DNA of 64,000 bases from JBJXHN01 sp046233135 (GTDB lineage Bacteria; Pseudomonadota; Alphaproteobacteria; Rhodospirillales; Rhodospirillaceae): positions 434,001-498,000 of the forward strand of contig JBJXHN010000004.1 in NCBI GenBank assembly GCA_046233135.1, read 5' to 3'. Position numbers and translations under genes: made by a program. Below, piece after piece: positions 59,431 through 64,000 of this stretch; position 1 is the stretch's first letter; every line of letters starts with the position of its first letter. The notes below the pieces were generated by a model. The model saw only the letters and a list, made by a program, of their open reading frames with translations. It did no database searches and had not been told where the DNA came from.

Positions 59431-61722
59431 ATGAAGAAACGCAAGGCAGACCGCGGGGGCGGGTCTCGGGCCGGCATGCCGCTGGCGGCGGGCACCCTGG
59501 TCATCGGTATTCTCTTCCTTCTGTTGGTGAACGGATGGGTGATCCGGGGGCTTGGCGTCCATCGGGATCAGGCCCTGGATCAGGCGCGCCGGGAAGCCCG
59601 GGCCACCGCGACGGCTACCGCCGAAACGGTGCATCGCCTTCTGGCCGAAGCCGACTCCGTGCTGCGGGTCATGCGGGGGGTGGCCCTGCAGGCCGACGAT
59701 GTGGCCGGCCGGGTGCGGCTGCGCGGCGGGCTGGAACGCCATCTGGTGGAATCGGGCATCCTGATGGGGCTGGCCATCCGCTGGGACGACGGACGGGCGC
59801 TGGCCGCCGGCAAGGGGCCGCTGCCGGGCAGCATGGATCCGGGGGGCGAGGCGGACGACGGCCTGCGGGTGATCGGTCCGCTGTCGGCCGACCGGGTACA
59901 GGATGTGGACGTCCTGCGCCTGATCCGGCCCTTTCCCGCCGCCGGCAACAGCGAAGGCGGCTGGGCCATCGCCGATCTTCATATGTCCCCGTTCCAGGAT
60001 GCCTTTGCCCGGATCGCCGGCGACAGCCAGCCCGATGCCACCTTGCGCCTGCAGCGGGGGGGCGGCGTCGACCTGATCCGGCGGGATGGCGAGCCGGGTC
60101 CCGTGATCCGGGATCCGGCGGCACGGACGGCGGCCTGGCTGGTGGCCCGGGCAGGGCGAATGCTGGGGGTGCCGGGACTGGGGCCGGACACCGTGCCGGC
60201 AACGCCCGAGGACGGTCTGCCCGGCATGCTGCGGGTTCGGGCTCCGGTGGGGACCGATGGCCTGACGGTGGTCCTGGACCGCCCGCTGACGGCGGTGCTG
60301 CGGCCCTGGGGGACGCTGGCGCTGTCGGTGGGAAGCGGGCTGGCGGTGGCGACCCTGGGGGGGCTGACCGGCCTGATCCTGCTGTTCGTCTGGATGCGCC
60401 GCCATGGCCAGGCGCGGAACCAGGCGGCGGCGCGCCGACGCACCTTGCAGAAACAGCTGAAATTCCAGCAGACCCTCATGGATGCCATCGCCCAGCCCCT
60501 GGTTGTCAATGGGGCGGACGGGCGGATCATGCAGTGCAACCGGGCCTTCGCCGATCTGGTCGGCCAGCCCGTCAGTGCCTTGCTGGGCCGTCTGCCCGAA
60601 ACCCTGGTGCCGCCGGAGATCGCCCGCACCCTGCGCGCGCCGCTGGAGGCCACAGCGGACGAGGACACCCCGCGCAGCGAGGCCGAGCTGTCCTGGGAAG
60701 ACGGCCAGGGCGAATCCCATACCCTGCTGGTCTATCGGGTCGGCCATGGCGGCGCGGGTCCGCTACCGGCCGAAGCGCCCCCCATGCCCGTCCCGGACGC
60801 CGAGGACGGAGAGGCGGGGGTTGCCGGCCTCGACGGGCTGAGCCCCGTTCCGCGTCCCGGCGAGCCCGGCGCGCCCCTGGCGCTGCCCGCGCCCGATGGC
60901 GTGGTGGTGGACGGCTCGGAAACGGAACCGCCCATGCCCCCCGGTCCGGGCCGCCTGACGGTGACCAGCTTTGTCGACATCACCAGCCGCAAGGCTCTGG
61001 AAAACGATCTGGAACGCTCCAACGCCGAGCTGGAGCAGTTCGCCTATGTGGCTTCCCACGATCTTCAGGAACCGCTGCGGCAGATCGGCCAATCCCTGGA
61101 CATGCTGCGCGACGCCTACGCCCCGGTGATGAATGCCGAGGCGGTGGAGCACCTGACCTATGCGGCGGCCAGTGCCGCCCATCTCCATGCCCTGATCGCC
61201 GATCTGCTGGAATTCTCGCGGGTCGGCAATCACCAGTCCACGCTGATGCCGCTGGATACCAACCACGCCCTTCAGCAGGCCCTGGAATCCCTGGCCCCGT
61301 CCATCCGCGAAACCGGGGCCGATATCCGGGCCGAGGTGCTGCCGCCGGTGCTGGGCAACGAACCCCAGGTGATCTGCCTGTTCCAGAACCTGGTGTCGAA
61401 CGGGATCAAATACGCCCACCCCGGCCGCACGGTGCGCATCCGCATCGGTGCCCGTCACGCCGACGGCATGGTCGAGCTGTTCGTGGAAGACAACGGCATC
61501 GGCATCGAGAAGGAATACATGGAACGCATCTTCCTGCTGTTCCAGCGCCTGACGCCGGGCGACCAGCGCCTGGGGACGGGCATCGGCCTGGCCATGTGCA
61601 AGAAGATCGCCGACCGTCACGGCGGCAGCATCACCGTGGCCAGCGTGCCGGGCAAGGGCTCCACCTTCCGCGTCACCCTGCCAATGGCCAAGGGACCGGC
61701 CACGGATGCCCCGGGGGCCTGA
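59431..61722 (+). CDS. Membrane sensor histidine kinase with PAS domain
   Basis: A 763-aa kinase. A first membrane segment (about residues 17-36) and a second (about 290-318) flank a periplasmic sensor region that resembles a CHASE/Cache-like domain. A PAS domain follows (FQQTLMDAIAQPLVVNGADGRI), interrupted by a long Pro/Gly/Glu-rich insert (about 440-510). The phosphorylated His is H543 in FAYVASHDLQEPLRQ, followed by the ATPase domain (FQNLVSNGIKYAHP, VEDNGIGIEKEYMERIF, GTGIGLAMCKKI, GKGSTFRVTLP). The SHDLQEPLR box is shared with phytochrome-type kinases. No response regulator gene adjoins it, so the partner is unknown. Confidence 0.93.
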   Translation: MKKRKADRGGGSRAGMPLAAGTLVIGILFLLLVNGWVIRGLGVHRDQALDQARREARATATATAETVHRLLAEADSVLRVMRGVALQADDVAGRVRLRGGLERHLVESGILMGLAIRWDDGRALAAGKGPLPGSMDPGGEADDGLRVIGPLSADRVQDVDVLRLIRPFPAAGNSEGGWAIADLHMSPFQDAFARIAGDSQPDATLRLQRGGGVDLIRRDGEPGPVIRDPAARTAAWLVARAGRMLGVPGLGPDTVPATPEDGLPGMLRVRAPVGTDGLTVVLDRPLTAVLRPWGTLALSVGSGLAVATLGGLTGLILLFVWMRRHGQARNQAAARRRTLQKQLKFQQTLMDAIAQPLVVNGADGRIMQCNRAFADLVGQPVSALLGRLPETLVPPEIARTLRAPLEATADEDTPRSEAELSWEDGQGESHTLLVYRVGHGGAGPLPAEAPPMPVPDAEDGEAGVAGLDGLSPVPRPGEPGAPLALPAPDGVVVDGSETEPPMPPGPGRLTVTSFVDITSRKALENDLERSNAELEQFAYVASHDLQEPLRQIGQSLDMLRDAYAPVMNAEAVEHLTYAAASAAHLHALIADLLEFSRVGNHQSTLMPLDTNHALQQALESLAPSIRETGADIRAEVLPPVLGNEPQVICLFQNLVSNGIKYAHPGRTVRIRIGARHADGMVELFVEDNGIGIEKEYMERIFLLFQRLTPGDQRLGTGIGLAMCKKIADRHGGSITVASVPGKGSTFRVTLPMAKGPATDAPGA

Positions 61723-61780
61723 CGCCCCGGGTCCCGGCGGTGGGGCGGTCTTATCGAGTCGGGGGGATCCCCAAATGCGA

Positions 61781-61813
61781 ACGGCCCGCGCTTCCGGAAG
61801 AAGCGCGGGCCGT
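61781..61813. terminator. Hairpin terminator between kinase and rpmB
   Basis: A 13-bp perfect stem (61781-61793 with 61801-61813, loop CCGGAAG) lies between two convergent genes and may end both. T-richness is weak on both sides. Confidence 0.65.
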
Positions 61814-61848
61814 ATCGGCAGGCCGGCAAGGCAGAAGGCTGCGCGGAT

Positions 61849-62142
61849 TTAGGCCGCGGCGGCTTCCATGGCCTTCACCAGGCGGCGCTTGACCTTGCGC
61901 AGGTCCAGCGGCAGCTTCGCGGCCGGGGTTTCCAGCAGGAAGACATCAATGCCGCCCTTGTGTTCGACGGTGCGCAGGCCGTGGGTGGACAGGCGCACGC
62001 GCACCGGCTCCTTCAGGACGTCGCTCATCAGCGAGTTGACCTGCAGATTCGGGAGGAAACGGCGGCGGGACTTGATGTTGGAGTGGCTGACGTTGTTACC
62101 GGTCAGCACGCCCTTGCCGGTTACAGCACAACGACGGGCCAT
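61849..62142 (-). CDS. rpmB: 50S ribosomal protein L28
   Basis: A 97-aa ribosomal protein. It begins MARRCAVTGKGVLTGNNVSHSNIKSRRRF, the standard L28 start without zinc-binding cysteine pairs, and has the VRVRLSTHGLRTVEHKGGIDVFL block of alphaproteobacteria. The C-terminus is Lys/Arg-rich and ends in a run of Ala. It is monocistronic here, with a hairpin terminator downstream and the coiled-coil gene upstream on the same strand (110 bp apart). Confidence 0.97.
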   Translation of the reverse strand: MARRCAVTGKGVLTGNNVSHSNIKSRRRFLPNLQVNSLMSDVLKEPVRVRLSTHGLRTVEHKGGIDVFLLETPAAKLPLDLRKVKRRLVKAMEAAAA

Positions 62143-62252
62143 CGGACATTCCTTTCGCAGAACGCAAGGCGAGTGGGTTCAAAGAGAGGCGGGTTCTACC
62201 GAAGGGGCCGCGAGGCGTCAAGGGAAAAGGGCGTATCCCCCCGGAAAACCCC

Positions 62253-64000
62253 CTATTCCAGCCGCCCCAGGGCCTTGGCGAGGATCAGATACAGCTTGCC
62301 CAGGTCGGATCCGATGAACAGGGCGGTCAGAACATCGGCCCGGGGATTGCGCCGGGTCTGGTCCAGCAGCTGCTCGTATTCGGTGACATAGGCCGCCACG
62401 TAATCGCGGAATTCCCGATCCTGGGCGAAGGCCTGCTTGATCGCATCGGTGTGCTGGGGCGTCAGCGCGCGCGCCAGGTGACGCAGGAACACCCCCTGGT
62501 CGCCCTTGTGGTAGCGCCGCCACATGTCCTCTTCCTTGGCCGGCGCGAAGATGCGCGCGATGTCCACGGCCAGGCTGTCGAGCTTTTCGATGACATGGGT
62601 GGAGGTGGCCAGGAAGCGTTCGATATCGCGGTCGTCGCGCTTGGCGTTCAGTTCCTTCAGCCGCAGTTCGGCTTCCTGCGAGGCGGAGATCAGGCCCTGG
62701 GTCTGGCGGCCGAAGGCCGCCGCCGCCCGCTGGGCCGTGTCCACCACCGCCGCGCCGGAGGATTGCAGCCCCTCGGCCTCCTGGCGCAGCGCGGCCACGG
62801 CGGCGCGCAGCGGGGCCAGGGATTCCTGGCCGCCCTGGCCGGTCTCGTTGATCTCCCGGCGGAATTCGGCGGCGGCGGCGCGCACCGCCCCGGTCACCCG
62901 CTCGGCGCTGCTGGAAATCTCCTGCACCGAGGTGCTCAGCCGCTCGGCCGCGGTCCGGGCCTGGCCCACGGCGCGGTTGGTGGCATCTTCGAAGATGGTC
63001 GAGGCCTGGGTGATGGCCTCGCCCAGCTGGTCGATGCGCTTGCGGGTGGTTTCCACGGAGTCCGCGATGCCGCTGGCCTGGCTCTCCACGCCGGTGAGCG
63101 CCGAGGCCAGGGAGTCCCGCAGGCCGCTGGCCGATTCCCGCAAGATGCCGGCCCGTTCCTCGAACAGGGTGCCGGCTTCGGCCATCTTGGTGGCGACCAC
63201 GGTGCCGGCTTCGGTCATGGCCTCGACCCGCAGCTTCATGGCAGAATCCACGTCGGTCAGGCTGGCGACGGCCTTGCCCGAGGCGGTGGAGACCTGTTCG
63301 GTCTGTTCCTTCAGGGCGGCGATGGCGCTGCGCAGGGTGTCGTTGGACACCCGGGCGGCGTGCTCCACATCCACCTGCCCCTGTTTCAGCGCGGTGATGC
63401 CGGCTTCCAGGTCGCGGTTCAGGCGGGTGTTGGTCTGCGACAACTCGGTGCTGTGGGCGCGCATGATCTCACCCACCGTCTTGACGTTGGTCACCACCTG
63501 TTCGGCAGTTTCGTTCAGCGCCCGGGCCTGCTTGCCCATATAGCCCTGGGACAGCTCCACCTGCGTCTTCACCATGCCCAGGATCTCGGAAAGCTCTTCC
63601 GTCTGTTCCCGCAGGCCGGCGCGGATGGCGTCGGACTGCTCGCCGGTCTGGGTCAGCAGGCGTTCCAGGCTGGCGGCGTGGCCTTCCATGGTGCCGGCGG
63701 CCTTGCTGGAGCGTTCTTCCATGCGGCCGTAGGCGATGCCCAGGGCCTTCAGGGTGTCCTGGTTGGTCTTGCTGGCGGCCTGCACCTGTTCCATGGCGCG
63801 GCCGGCGCTGGTGGTGACCTCCATGGCGCGCTGGCTGAAGGCATCGGCGCTTTCGTCCAGGCGGGCCAGGGCTTCGTCCAGGGCGGTGTTCAGTTCCTGC
63901 GTCCGCCGGCCGAGCAGGCTTTCCACCGCCTTCAGGCGGGCCACCGCATCGTCCGACGCCGACGCCAGATCCCGGGTCTGGCCGGAGATGGTTTCGTCCA
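62253..64000 (-). CDS. Large coiled-coil protein (partial, continues past window end)
   Basis: At least 582 residues are encoded; the frame stays open to the right edge, so the N-terminus is missing. Residues up to about 430 of the visible part are nearly continuous coiled coil made of loose repeats (Ser/Ala/Glu/Gln-rich, for example TTSAGRAMEQVQAASKTNQD). The C-terminal 110 residues form a globular helical domain (EEDMWRRYHKGDQGVFLRHL to LGKLYLILAKALGRLE) that looks conserved. The pattern suggests a structural or polarity-type protein, but I cannot name it; sequences like this are sometimes mislabelled as chemoreceptors or apolipoprotein-like proteins. Confidence 0.75.
   Translation of the reverse strand, partial: DETISGQTRDLASASDDAVARLKAVESLLGRRTQELNTALDEALARLDESADAFSQRAMEVTTSAGRAMEQVQAASKTNQDTLKALGIAYGRMEERSSKAAGTMEGHAASLERLLTQTGEQSDAIRAGLREQTEELSEILGMVKTQVELSQGYMGKQARALNETAEQVVTNVKTVGEIMRAHSTELSQTNTRLNRDLEAGITALKQGQVDVEHAARVSNDTLRSAIAALKEQTEQVSTASGKAVASLTDVDSAMKLRVEAMTEAGTVVATKMAEAGTLFEERAGILRESASGLRDSLASALTGVESQASGIADSVETTRKRIDQLGEAITQASTIFEDATNRAVGQARTAAERLSTSVQEISSSAERVTGAVRAAAAEFRREINETGQGGQESLAPLRAAVAALRQEAEGLQSSGAAVVDTAQRAAAAFGRQTQGLISASQEAELRLKELNAKRDDRDIERFLATSTHVIEKLDSLAVDIARIFAPAKEEDMWRRYHKGDQGVFLRHLARALTPQHTDAIKQAFAQDREFRDYVAAYVTEYEQLLDQTRRNPRADVLTALFIGSDLGKLYLILAKALGRLE

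Noticed and set aside
59066..59434. Plus-strand frame before the histidine kinase gene
   Set aside because: GTG start without ribosome site, no recognisable protein, and it runs into the kinase start.

Overview
The window is 64 kb of GC-rich, densely coded DNA with strong G/C bias at third codon positions. Gene content points to an alphaproteobacterium, probably of the Rhodospirillales/Azospirillales type: a DUF3035 lipoprotein, a DUF29 protein, an alphaproteobacterial-type uracil-DNA glycosylase, an endonuclease-type MutL with no MutH in sight, ETF-ubiquinone oxidoreductase, and a large coiled-coil protein beside rpmB. The species cannot be named from the sequence alone. Roughly 50 protein genes, one tRNA-Gln(UUG), one CRISPR array and a predicted tracrRNA are supported.

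Layout. 0-9 kb: a glycosyltransferase and M23 peptidase pair, then ileS-lspA, a DUF3035 lipoprotein and a membrane diguanylate cyclase. 9-12 kb (minus strand): a GMC oxidoreductase with its small Tat-exported subunit, a glyoxalase and a ribbon-helix-helix protein. 12-21 kb (plus strand): paired M16 proteases (one active, one inactive), a DUF29 protein, pgi, mutL, a secreted protein and a methyltransferase-like protein, meeting ribF head-on. 21.9-26.8 kb (minus strand): a glycine-betaine/proline-type ABC importer, proV-proW followed by two tandem proX paralogues. 27-31.4 kb (minus strand): a TetR regulator, then rimO-mobA-moaC-moaD-moaE for molybdenum cofactor. 31.6-38 kb: a secreted DJ-1-like protein, gmhA, an AbrB-type membrane protein, a WYL-TerB protein, a GST, and a Rieske ferredoxin with its reductase. 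38.6-49.4 kb: a globin/MCP/PilZ/CZB chemoreceptor, a Cys-rich small ORF, moaB, slt, udg, ETF-QO, a TPR lipoprotein and ispE.

49.4-57.5 kb is the standout region. After tRNA-Gln and a two-domain methylglyoxal synthase comes a complete compact type II-C CRISPR-Cas9 locus. It has a 32-repeat array (31 spacers, with one two-spacer block duplicated), then cas2, cas1 and a 1070-aa cas9 on the opposite strand. A predicted tracrRNA is divergent from cas9; its anti-repeat matches the repeat complement at 24 of 25 positions and sits directly behind a promoter-like sequence. The anti-repeat sets crRNA orientation to the plus strand, so the array runs head-on into the cas operon. Each repeat ends in an extended -10-like motif, as in Neisseria and Campylobacter II-C arrays, suggesting each spacer may have its own promoter.

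57.6-64 kb: an MBL-fold hydrolase, a small helical protein, a PAS histidine kinase, rpmB and a coiled-coil gene cut by the window edge. Two families of palindromic intergenic repeats are also visible. One is a 109-bp two-hairpin element present twice (about 41.0 and 43.75 kb). The other is an alphaproteobacterial-type mosaic palindrome at 15.5 kb, whose outer arm recurs at 58.65 kb and carries the stop codons of two convergent genes.
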